DNA of 5,781 nucleotides from Actinomycetota bacterium. GTDB taxonomy: Bacteria > Actinomycetota > Humimicrobiia > Humimicrobiales > Humimicrobiaceae. Both the position numbers and the translations under genes were made by a program. Of the stretch, positions 1 to 5,781 are shown in pieces. Each line of letters starts with the position of its first letter. The first letter of the stretch is position 1. The stretch is taken from assembly GCA_003486795.1 (NCBI GenBank), contig DNFX01000290.1:2017-7797 (forward strand). Direction: 5' to 3'. The notes beneath the pieces were generated by a model. That model had not been told where the DNA came from. It saw nothing but the letters and a program-made list of their open reading frames with translations, and searched no databases.

Positions 1-42
1 ACCTATTTTTATTTTGCTGTTATCAAATACTTCTTCTGTCAT
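1..42 (-). CDS. Possible 5' end of an unidentified gene (partial, runs off left edge)
   Basis: An ATG at 40-42 opens a minus-strand frame of 14 codons (MTEEVFDNSKIKIG) that is still open at the window edge. It is the only one of the three minus frames open over this stretch; the other two hit stops. The same frame is closed by a stop at 52-54, so the ATG is the only good start. No Shine-Dalgarno sequence precedes it, but a TATAAT at 79-84 could be its promoter. The 14 residues match no family I recognise. In particular they do not look like the start of LarC or LarE, which would be the expected partners of larB. An open frame this short can easily occur by chance, so this is a weak call. Confidence 0.2.
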   Translation of the reverse strand, partial: MTEEVFDNSKIKIG

Positions 43-78
43 ATCAGGTAATTACTTTTAATATTTTTATTATTTTTT

Positions 79-84
79 ATTATA
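79..84 (-). promoter_or_regulatory. Candidate -10 box downstream of larB
   Basis: On the minus strand this reads TATAAT, a perfect -10 hexamer. It lies in the AT-rich gap (43-126) between the larB stop and the possible ATG at 42. Transcription would begin near 72 and give a leader of about 30 bases. The best -35 at 17-base spacing is TTTAAT, which matches the consensus at only three of six positions, and there is no TG extension. Because the DNA here is almost all A/T, a chance hit is likely. No terminator-like hairpin is seen after larB in this gap. Confidence 0.22.
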
Positions 85-126
85 ATGAAAATAAGAGTTT
101 AATTAAATTGAAAATGAACATATTTG

Positions 127-894
127 CTATATGCTGCTTTGCCTGTTTATAAGTCCTGCAAGGTATCCGGCACCAAAACCATTATCGATATTTACCACAC
201 TAAGTCCGGGGCTGCATGAATTCAACATTGTAAGAAGCGATGAAATACCTTTAAAACCTGTTCCATATCCGATACTGGTTGGAACACCTATAACAGGACA
301 CGCTGAAATGGAACTTAGTATTCCAGGCAGGGCTCCTTCCATGCCAGCAACTGCAATTATCACCTTCGCATCAAGAATTTCTTTCTTGTAATTCAAAAGC
401 CTGTGAAGACCTGCTACACCAACATCATATATTTTTTTTATTTCATTTCCCATCAGGTATGCAGTCAAGCATGCTTCTTCTGCTACAGGAATATCTGATG
501 TTCCTGCACATATTACAATTATTCCTTCTTTCAGATTGCTGTCATGGCCTTCAGGAATAAGAGAAATACATTGGGATAAATCATCATAGCAGACTCTGGG
601 AAATTCTTTTTTTAAATCTGTATAGCATTCCTTATTTGTCTTTGTAATTAAAAGTCTGTCTGAATATTTAAGCAATCTTCTTGCAATTTCTATTATTTGC
701 TGTTTTGATTTACCGGCACCAAAAATGACTTCCGGGAAACCTCTTCTGAGTTCACGGTGATGATCAACTTTTGCAAAACCGATATCTTCAAAATATAGCT
801 CACTTATTTTTTTGCTGAGTTCCTCTTTGGTTATTTTTCTGTCTTGAAAATTTTCGAGAAGCCTGTCTAATATTTTTCCTATTTCATTTTCCAT
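127..894 (-). CDS. larB: LarB, pyridinium-3,5-biscarboxylic acid mononucleotide synthase (nickel-pincer cofactor biosynthesis)
   Basis: LarB carboxylates and hydrolyses nicotinic acid adenine dinucleotide to pyridinium-3,5-biscarboxylate mononucleotide, the first step to the nickel-pincer nucleotide used by lactate racemase (LarA) and its relatives. It is a soluble enzyme. The 255-residue protein shows the family layout. Residues 1-60 are the LarB-specific N-terminal part, with VDHHRELRRGFPEVIFGAGK at 43-62. The PurE-like domain follows from about 120, with GTSDIPVAEEA at 131-141, DVGVAGLHR at 157-165, AGMEGALPG at 183-191, VPTSIGYG at 204-211 and VVNIDNGFGAG at 233-243. Cys227 in MLNSCSPG matches the cysteine known in the family to bond covalently to the substrate's pyridinium ring. 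The ATG at 892-894 fits the usual LarB start, and a stop (TGA at 910-912) closes the frame just upstream. There is no Shine-Dalgarno site; the mRNA may be leaderless. Older annotations call this family 'CpmA-like' or 'AIR carboxylase'; the PurE similarity is structural and it is not a purine enzyme. larC, larE and larA are not in view. Confidence 0.94.
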   Translation of the reverse strand: MENEIGKILDRLLENFQDRKITKEELSKKISELYFEDIGFAKVDHHRELRRGFPEVIFGAGKSKQQIIEIARRLLKYSDRLLITKTNKECYTDLKKEFPRVCYDDLSQCISLIPEGHDSNLKEGIIVICAGTSDIPVAEEACLTAYLMGNEIKKIYDVGVAGLHRLLNYKKEILDAKVIIAVAGMEGALPGILSSISACPVIGVPTSIGYGTGFKGISSLLTMLNSCSPGLSVVNIDNGFGAGYLAGLINRQSSI

Positions 895-903
895 AAGTAA
901 AAT

Positions 904-912
904 ATTATATCA
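904..912 (-). promoter_or_regulatory. Extended -10 promoter for larB, predicted to give a leaderless transcript
   Basis: On the minus strand this reads TGATATAAT, a full match to the extended -10 consensus TGnTATAAT, which can work without a good -35. None is seen: the 17-base-spaced hexamer is GGTTTT. The hexamer ends at 904, ten bases from the larB ATG (892-894), so a start about 7 bases downstream would fall near 897. The leader would then be about 3 bases. This agrees with the absence of a ribosome binding site before larB, while cimA and hppA have clear ones. The element begins directly after the inverted repeat that may terminate hppA. The high A/T content makes TATAAT common, but the TG extension and its placement add weight. 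Confidence 0.5.
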
Positions 913-954
913 AAAGGGAAATTATTAAAACCTAAGTAATAATAATTTCCCTTT
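913..954 (-). terminator. Perfect 15-bp inverted repeat after hppA, probable intrinsic terminator
   Basis: Arm 940-954 and arm 913-927 are exact reverse complements over 15 bases, with a 12-base loop (928-939). On the minus-strand transcript the stem reads AAAGGGAAATTATTA, then the loop, then TAATAATTTCCCTTT, followed by one more T and GA. It starts 25 bases after the hppA stop codon. For a terminator it is AT-rich (three G-C pairs) and the T-run is only four long, so it may be leaky. Read on the plus strand it is followed by a somewhat better T-rich run (TTTATTTTATT), but no plus-strand gene needs it. A protein-binding dyad next to the larB -10 box is the main alternative. Confidence 0.5.
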
Positions 955-979
955 ATTTTATTAATCAGAATTTTGTCTG

Positions 980-3115
980 TTAAAATAAATTCCCGTACAT
1001 TGTAACAACAAGAACAGCAGTTTCAATTGATACAACGCTTATAAGTTTTATAAGAATATTCATTGAAGGCCCTGCTGTATCTTTTAAAGGATCTCCAACT
1101 GTATCACCAACCACGGAAGCAGAATGTTCTGGTGTGCCGCTACCGCCCTCTTCTTCAATTTTCTTCTTGGCATTATCAAGAGCTCCTCCTGAATTTGCCA
1201 TAAATATTGCCATAGCAAAACCGGAAAGCAGGGTTCCAACAATAAGAGCAACCACACCGCCTGGTCCAAGCAAAAGACCTATGATTACCGGAATTGCAAA
1301 TATGAGAATACCGGGAATTATTATTCCCCGTTGTGCTGCTTTGGTTACTATGGTGATGAAAGCTTTGGGATCGCCTTTCGATTCGCCGGCCATCATTTCT
1401 TTTATCTGCTTTCTTGCTTCTATTACAACTTTGTTTGCAGCCTTTCCAACAGAGCCTATAAGAAGTGATGTAAACAGAAATGGAAGTATTACTCCAGCAA
1501 ACAGTCCGGCAAGTATTTTGGGATCCTTCATAAAATCAATAATAACGCTAATACCCATTTTTTCAGTAAGGAGACCGATTTTTGAGAAATATGCCTGACC
1601 AAGAGCAATTGCAGTTATTGCAGCACTTCCGATAAGTATACCTTTTCCTATCGCAGCTGTTGTATTCCCGACTGCATCAAGCTTATCAGTTGTTTTCCTT
1701 ACTTCCGGATCAAGTTCGGCCATTTCTGCAATCCCGCCTGCGTTATCAGCGATAGGACCGTATACATCGATTGCTATGGCAAAAGGCGAAACTGAGAGCA
1801 TGGCAACTGCTGCAACTGAGACACCGTAAATACCCATCTGCAGGTTTGATGAACCTCCTGAAATATAAAAACTGAAAATCATAGCAATTATCACTATGAA
1901 TGCCGGCAGAACGGTGCTTTCCATTCCGTAAGCAAGTCCGTTTACAACAAGAGTAGCAGGGCCGCTTTTTGCACTTTCAGCTATATTTCTTGTAGGTCTG
2001 AATTTTGAATCAGTATATAATAACGTAACAAGACCTATCATAAAGCCGGCAAGCAGTCCGCCAATGGATGCATAAAATATATACATATAGCCTGAACCCA
2101 TTATGTACCTGGTTATAAAGAAAGAAAATAAAATAATCAAAACAGAAGTTATGAAAAGTCCTGACAAGGTGGTAATAGTAAGTTTGCTCACTGTTGCATT
2201 CTGCTTATACCTGGATACCATTCCTTTTATAATAAATATCGCAATGATGGAAGCGAAAACACCCGCTGTCGAAATCAGCATTGGAAGAAGTATGCTTTTC
2301 AGAAGCAACGGTGATTCCTTAAATGCAAGAAATCCGAGAAATTCGGTAGCTATTATTGCTCCGACCCAGGATTCAAGTGAATCTGCTTTCATCCCTCCCA
2401 CGTCTCCAACATTATCACCGACATTATCAGCTATTGTTGCAGGATTTCTGTAATCATCTTCTCTTAATCCTGATTCTACCTTTCCCACATAATCAGCACC
2501 CATATCTGCTGCTTTGGTAAATATACCACCACCTGTTCTCATAAAAAATGCTGCGAAGCTGGCACCTATTGTAAAGGTTACAAGAATATTTACAACGTGA
2601 TCAAGATTAACCACCAGATCACTGCTTGATCTTCCATACCACCAGTAAAGTATGTTAAACCATAAGGCAGTATCAAATAACGCAACCACTCCGAGAACAA
2701 GTCCGGCTGCTGATGCAGCAGTAAAGGCGATATTCATTGCTTCACCAAGACCTTTTTCTTTTGCAGCCTGTGTTACTCTTGAATTGGTTTTTGTAGAAAT
2801 CCACATTCCTATATAGCCAATCATCAGACTGAAACCGCCACCTGTAGCAAAAGCAAGAAGAGAAGGATATTCAAGAAAACCGAATATTACCATTAATAAA
2901 AGCAGGACTTCGATAACAATAAAAAATATTATCATTATTCTCGCCTGCTGATTGAGATAGGCTCTGCTCCCAATAAAAATCGCATCAGATATTTCCTGCA
3001 TCCTCTTATTTCCACGACTTTTTCTGTTTACAAGTTTTGTGAAAATAATTGCAAGAATTAAGGCTACCAGTGCACCGATAAAAGGCACGATTCTCAAAAA
3101 CATTATACCTGACAT
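980..3115 (-). CDS. hppA: Membrane-bound, ion-pumping pyrophosphatase, K+-dependent class, probably Na+-transporting
   Basis: This integral-membrane enzyme hydrolyses PPi and uses the energy to pump Na+ and/or H+ out of the cytoplasm. At 711 residues it is of normal family length, and about 16 hydrophobic helices can be counted between residues 7 and 707. PPi/Mg-binding motifs are intact: KAADMGADYVGKVE (201-214), EDDYRNPATIADNVGDNVGD (219-238), IDVYGPIADNAGG (449-461), NSGGALDNAKK (641-651) and GDTVGDPLKDTAGPS (670-684). The GNTTAAIGKG signature (483-492) has Ala487 and Gly490, the K+-dependent pattern; K+-independent enzymes carry Lys and Thr there. The ion-gate set R193, D245, E248, S249 and K690 is present. 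E248 sits three residues after D245, as in Na+-pumps such as the Thermotoga enzyme, whereas plant-type H+-pumps carry it one helix turn later. Unusual residues are K243 in GGMKADSLES (usually MGAD) and L646 where Trp is typical. AGGAG at 3123-3127, 7 bases before the ATG, supports the start. The transported ion is inferred from residues only. Confidence 0.97.
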   Translation of the reverse strand: MSGIMFLRIVPFIGALVALILAIIFTKLVNRKSRGNKRMQEISDAIFIGSRAYLNQQARIMIIFFIVIEVLLLLMVIFGFLEYPSLLAFATGGGFSLMIGYIGMWISTKTNSRVTQAAKEKGLGEAMNIAFTAASAAGLVLGVVALFDTALWFNILYWWYGRSSSDLVVNLDHVVNILVTFTIGASFAAFFMRTGGGIFTKAADMGADYVGKVESGLREDDYRNPATIADNVGDNVGDVGGMKADSLESWVGAIIATEFLGFLAFKESPLLLKSILLPMLISTAGVFASIIAIFIIKGMVSRYKQNATVSKLTITTLSGLFITSVLIILFSFFITRYIMGSGYMYIFYASIGGLLAGFMIGLVTLLYTDSKFRPTRNIAESAKSGPATLVVNGLAYGMESTVLPAFIVIIAMIFSFYISGGSSNLQMGIYGVSVAAVAMLSVSPFAIAIDVYGPIADNAGGIAEMAELDPEVRKTTDKLDAVGNTTAAIGKGILIGSAAITAIALGQAYFSKIGLLTEKMGISVIIDFMKDPKILAGLFAGVILPFLFTSLLIGSVGKAANKVVIEARKQIKEMMAGESKGDPKAFITIVTKAAQRGIIIPGILIFAIPVIIGLLLGPGGVVALIVGTLLSGFAMAIFMANSGGALDNAKKKIEEEGGSGTPEHSASVVGDTVGDPLKDTAGPSMNILIKLISVVSIETAVLVVTMYGNLF

Positions 3116-3207
3116 GTTTTTTCTCCTAATTCTTGTAACATATGATATTAATAAAAATTTATTAAATTATGATTATTTAAAATTTTTTAAAAAAAGAAAA
3201 GTATTTT
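3116..3207 (-). other. Very AT-rich spacer between cimA and hppA; possible weak hppA promoter
   Basis: These 92 bases are almost pure A/T except for the ribosome binding site (AGGAG at 3123-3127) next to hppA. I see no GC-containing hairpin, so no standard terminator ends cimA here and read-through into hppA is possible. A TATCAT at 3142-3147 on the minus strand matches five of six -10 positions and would give a leader of about 20 bases, but no -35 is recognisable. The T-run and A-run around 3181-3200 could act as an UP-like or bent element. Whether hppA has its own promoter is undecided. Confidence 0.25.
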
Positions 3208-4779
3208 TTATTCTTTTTCTATATGACTTAATCCATATATTATACTATCTGCAAGAGCTTCCCAGCTGGCTTCAATAATATTTTCTGACACCCCTATGGT
3301 GCCCCAGCTTTTTTCACCATCTGTTGACTCAATAAATACCCTGACAATGGCACCTGTTCCTTTTTTTTCATCAAGAACTCTTACTTTAAAATCTGTAAGT
3401 ATTATTTTCTCAAGATCTGGATAGAAATTCATCAGCGCCTTTCTTAAAGCTTTGTCAAGAGCGTTTACTGGACCTACTCCTTCTGCTGTTTCAATTATTC
3501 TGTTTGTATCCACATGTATCTTTACAGTTGCTTCTGAAAGAACTTCCCCGTTTTCCTTTTTTTCATTTAAAATTCTGAAGCTCTCTAGTTTAAAATATTT
3601 CTTCTTGGTTTTGGTTATATCTCTTACAAGAAGTTCAAAACTTGCATCAGCTGCTTCGAACTGATATCCTAAGTGTTCAAGATTAAGTATTTTTTCAAGA
3701 ATCTCGCTTACAGTTTTCTGCTCATTTTCAAGATCCATTCCGAATTCTTTCGCTTTCATTATAATAGATTTTTTACCGGAAAGTTCGCTTATAAGTATTC
3801 TTCTGGAGTTACCAACAAGTTCCGGAGAGATATGCTCAAAAGCGGTAGAATATTTGCTTACACCGCTTACATGCATACCTGCTTTATGGGCAAAAGCACT
3901 GCTCCCTACAAAAGGCTGGTGACCATAAGGTATCTGATTTGCAATTTCTGCAATAAATCTTGAAAGGCTTGTAAGATCTTTTAGCTTGTCATCCTGAAGA
4001 CACTTCAATTTCATTTTAATTTCAAGATTCGGTATAATCTGACACAGGTCAGCGTTTCCTGTTCTTTCTCCGTAACCATTTATCGTTCCCTGAACCATAA
4101 CAGCTCCTTTATTGACAGCAATTATGGAATTTGCCACTGCACAGCCACTATCATTATGAACATGTATGCCAATTGGTACATTTATTTCTTTCTTTACTAT
4201 TTCAACTATCTTTGCCATATCTGCCGGCAGAGTCCCGCCATTGGTGTCGCAGAGAACAATAAAATCAGCTCCTCCGTCTTCAGCAACTTTTAAAGTCTTC
4301 ATTGCATAATCAGGATTTTCTTTGAAACCGTCAAAGAAATGTTCCCCATCGAAAATTATTTCAGGAGAGTTCTTCTTAAGATACGATACTGACTCAAAAA
4401 TCATTTCCAGATTATTTTCAAGAGAGGTCTCGATTACCTTTTCTGCATGTAAAGCAGAAGATTTGCCGAAAATACAGATAACATCTGCGCCACAATCGAT
4501 TAAGGTAGTTATGTTATCATCATTCTTAACATCAGTGTTTTTATACTTGGTCCTTCCAAAAGCAACAATCTTCGAATTTTCGAATTTTCTTTTTTTTAAA
4601 ATTTCAAAAATTTCAATATCCTTTGGGTTAGATGCAGGAAACCCTACTTCTATATAATCGATACCGATATCGTTGAATTTTTCTATTATGTGAAGTTTGT
4701 CTTTAACTGAAAAAGAAATATTTTCTCCCTGAGAACCATCTCTTAATGTCGTATCAAAAATAAAAATTTTATTTGGCAT
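3208..4779 (-). CDS. cimA: (R)-citramalate synthase (2-isopropylmalate synthase family)
   Basis: CimA condenses acetyl-CoA with pyruvate to (R)-citramalate, the first step of the threonine-independent route to 2-oxobutanoate and isoleucine. The 523-residue protein has an N-terminal TIM-barrel with DTTLRDGSQ at 9-17 (metal-binding Asp14, catalytic Arg13), VGFPASNPKD at 45-54, and the metal ligands HVH at 206-208 followed by ND. GYGERTGNADLCQ (235-247) is also conserved. The linker carries FAHKAGMH at 296-303. GYQFEAADASFELL at 371-384 is typical of the CimA branch rather than LeuA or homocitrate synthase. From about 390 to 520 comes the LeuA-type allosteric domain (GVGPVNALDKALRKAL at 434-449), which in relatives binds the end-product; feedback by isoleucine is likely but not shown. 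The ATG has AGGGG 6 bases upstream (4786-4790). leuB ends 36 bases before it, so the two are probably one operon and LeuB can serve both pathways. 2-isopropylmalate synthase is the alternative, disfavoured by the CimA-specific motifs. Confidence 0.94.
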   Translation of the reverse strand: MPNKIFIFDTTLRDGSQGENISFSVKDKLHIIEKFNDIGIDYIEVGFPASNPKDIEIFEILKKRKFENSKIVAFGRTKYKNTDVKNDDNITTLIDCGADVICIFGKSSALHAEKVIETSLENNLEMIFESVSYLKKNSPEIIFDGEHFFDGFKENPDYAMKTLKVAEDGGADFIVLCDTNGGTLPADMAKIVEIVKKEINVPIGIHVHNDSGCAVANSIIAVNKGAVMVQGTINGYGERTGNADLCQIIPNLEIKMKLKCLQDDKLKDLTSLSRFIAEIANQIPYGHQPFVGSSAFAHKAGMHVSGVSKYSTAFEHISPELVGNSRRILISELSGKKSIIMKAKEFGMDLENEQKTVSEILEKILNLEHLGYQFEAADASFELLVRDITKTKKKYFKLESFRILNEKKENGEVLSEATVKIHVDTNRIIETAEGVGPVNALDKALRKALMNFYPDLEKIILTDFKVRVLDEKKGTGAIVRVFIESTDGEKSWGTIGVSENIIEASWEALADSIIYGLSHIEKE

Positions 4780-4815
4780 GATCTTCCCCTGAATATATTT
4801 AATAATTCTCTCAAA

Positions 4816-5781
4816 TCATAATAAATCTTCAAGTGCACCCAGAATCAGTCCGCCCATCTCCTTTGTATTTACCAGTTTTCCATCTGTAGTATAAATATCC
4901 GGAGTCCTGTAGCCTTCTTCAAGAACTTTGCTGACAGCATTTTCTATAAAATCTGCTTCTTTTTTGAAACCGAGACTATACCTGAAAAGCATCGCAAGAG
5001 AAAGAATCTGTGCAATAGGATTAGCTTTTCCGGTCCCTTGTATATCAGGAGCACTTCCATGGATGGGTTCATACATCCCTGAATTTTTTTCACCGAGTGA
5101 AGCGCTTGGAAGAAGACCTATCGAACCTGAAATCATGGCAGTTTCATCACTTAAAATATCACCAAACATATTAGAAGTGACAATTACGTCAAATTGTTTC
5201 GGGTTCCTTATAAGCTGCATGGATGTATTATCCACATACATATGATTTAATTCTATATCTTCATAATCCTTGTGAATACGGACTACTGTTTCCCGCCAAA
5301 GTCTTGAACTCTCAAGTATGTTGGCTTTATCAACTGATGTTACTTTTTTTCTTCTTAATCTTGCGGTTTCAAAAGCAAGTTTTACAATTCTTTCTATCTC
5401 GTATAAGTGGTAAAGTTCTGTATCATATGCAAAGATATCGTCATCAGCAACCACTCTTTCTCTTTTGCCAAAATAAATACCACCTGTCAGCTCTCTTAAA
5501 ACAAGGATATCTACTCCTTCAATCACTTCTTTCTTTAAAGTCGAAGAATCAATTAATGGTTCATATATTTTGACAGGTCTCAGGTTTGCAAAAAGCGACA
5601 TCTCTTTTCTGACTTTTAAAAGTGCATCTTCAGGTCTGGGTATACCCGGCTCAGTTGTCTCCCACTTGGGCCCGCCTACAGCACCCAAAAGAACTGCATC
5701 TGAATTTTTGCACATTTCAAGAGTCTCATCTTTCAATGGTGTACCATATTTATCAATTGCAATTCCTCCTATGTCACCAAA
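4816..5781 (-). CDS. leuB: 3-isopropylmalate dehydrogenase (partial, N-terminus outside window)
   Basis: LeuB oxidatively decarboxylates 3-isopropylmalate with NAD+ to 4-methyl-2-oxopentanoate in leucine synthesis; beside cimA it probably also acts on 3-methylmalate to give 2-oxobutanoate for isoleucine. The frame is open to the window edge, and 321 codons are visible. The first visible residues, [12 protein letters not shown], are typical internal LeuB sequence, so the TTG at 5734-5736 is an internal Leu and not a start. Roughly 35-40 N-terminal residues are missing if the total is the usual 355-360. In fragment numbering, [10 protein letters not shown] is at 31-40 and [10 protein letters not shown] at 96-105. 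The catalytic Tyr is probably Tyr124, and Lys152 lies in SVDKAN. Metal-binding Asp residues are D184 (YVDN), D208 and D212 (FGDILSD). The NAD-site motif [10 protein letters not shown] is at 238-247; this loop marks an NAD enzyme of the isopropylmalate type rather than isocitrate dehydrogenase. Its promoter and ribosome binding site lie outside the window; leuC and leuD may be upstream. Confidence 0.97.
   Translation of the reverse strand, partial: FGDIGGIAIDKYGTPLKDETLEMCKNSDAVLLGAVGGPKWETTEPGIPRPEDALLKVRKEMSLFANLRPVKIYEPLIDSSTLKKEVIEGVDILVLRELTGGIYFGKRERVVADDDIFAYDTELYHLYEIERIVKLAFETARLRRKKVTSVDKANILESSRLWRETVVRIHKDYEDIELNHMYVDNTSMQLIRNPKQFDVIVTSNMFGDILSDETAMISGSIGLLPSASLGEKNSGMYEPIHGSAPDIQGTGKANPIAQILSLAMLFRYSLGFKKEADFIENAVSKVLEEGYRTPDIYTTDGKLVNTKEMGGLILGALEDLL

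Noticed and set aside
3..152. Plus-strand frame open from the left edge through the larB 3' end
   Set aside because: The translation is low-complexity (Phe/Ile/Leu/Tyr/Cys/Asn) from A/T-rich DNA, ends inside larB, and shows no motif; a convergent gene end cannot be fully excluded but is not supported.
127..894. Annotation of the left gene as purine enzyme PurE or circadian regulator CpmA
   Set aside because: The VDHHRELRRGFPEVIFG block and NSC.PG cysteine are LarB-specific; PurE is shorter and lacks the N-terminal part, and CpmA is an older label for the same family.
1084..1269. Minus-strand 61-codon frame within hppA in another reading frame
   Set aside because: It is fully inside the conserved C-terminal coding region of hppA and only reflects an alternative frame.
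1134..1598. 154-codon plus-strand open frame inside hppA
   Set aside because: It is the antisense of a strongly conserved pyrophosphatase region, with Pro/Ser/Ile-rich composition typical of a shadow frame and no family resemblance.
3150..3200. A/T palindromes in the cimA-hppA spacer as a terminator
   Set aside because: Stems are short or imperfect and contain no G-C pairs, for example TTAAAT/ATTTAA; such symmetry is expected by chance in nearly pure A/T DNA.
3039..3278. 79-codon plus-strand frame spanning the cimA-hppA spacer
   Set aside because: It overlaps both real genes antisense. Its middle is just translated A/T spacer (Phe/Leu/Lys/Tyr-rich), with no ribosome binding site and no recognisable domain.
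5734..5736. TTG as the start codon of leuB
   Set aside because: The frame stays open upstream to the window edge and the upstream residues ([11 protein letters not shown]) are conserved LeuB sequence; the TTG encodes an internal leucine and the gene is cut by the window edge.

Overview
The window holds four genes, all on the minus strand: a 3'-truncated view of leuB at the right edge, then cimA, hppA and larB. All four are family-typical in length and motifs, with no frameshifts, insertion sequences, CRISPR arrays, tRNA or rRNA genes. The DNA is AT-rich, especially between genes and in synonymous positions. The K+-dependent, probably Na+-linked membrane pyrophosphatase and the citramalate route to isoleucine fit a low-GC, energy-limited, probably anaerobic bacterium. 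I could not assign a phylum from the sequence alone.

In the direction of transcription (right to left), leuB (3-isopropylmalate dehydrogenase; its first few dozen codons lie outside the window) is followed after 36 bases by cimA ((R)-citramalate synthase). These two are probably co-transcribed. CimA makes citramalate from pyruvate and acetyl-CoA. The leucine-pathway isomerase (LeuCD, not in the window) and LeuB can carry it on to 2-oxobutanoate, the isoleucine precursor, so the pair joins leucine and isoleucine synthesis. A 92-base, nearly pure A/T spacer separates cimA from hppA, which has a good Shine-Dalgarno site. HppA is an integral-membrane pyrophosphatase that conserves energy from PPi as an ion gradient. 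Its residues point to the K+-dependent class with the gate glutamate in the Na+-pump position.

Between hppA and larB lies the most interesting non-coding piece: a perfect 15-bp inverted repeat (probable hppA terminator) followed directly by an extended -10 promoter, TGATATAAT. That promoter would start transcription only about 3 bases before the larB ATG. larB has no Shine-Dalgarno sequence, so its mRNA is predicted to be leaderless. LarB starts synthesis of the nickel-pincer nucleotide cofactor, but larC and larE are not visible here. At the left edge, 42 bases of an open minus-strand frame may be the start of another gene.

I saw no undescribed multi-gene system. The genes are core metabolism, and the features worth a second look are the hppA-larB junction and the subfamily placement of the pyrophosphatase.
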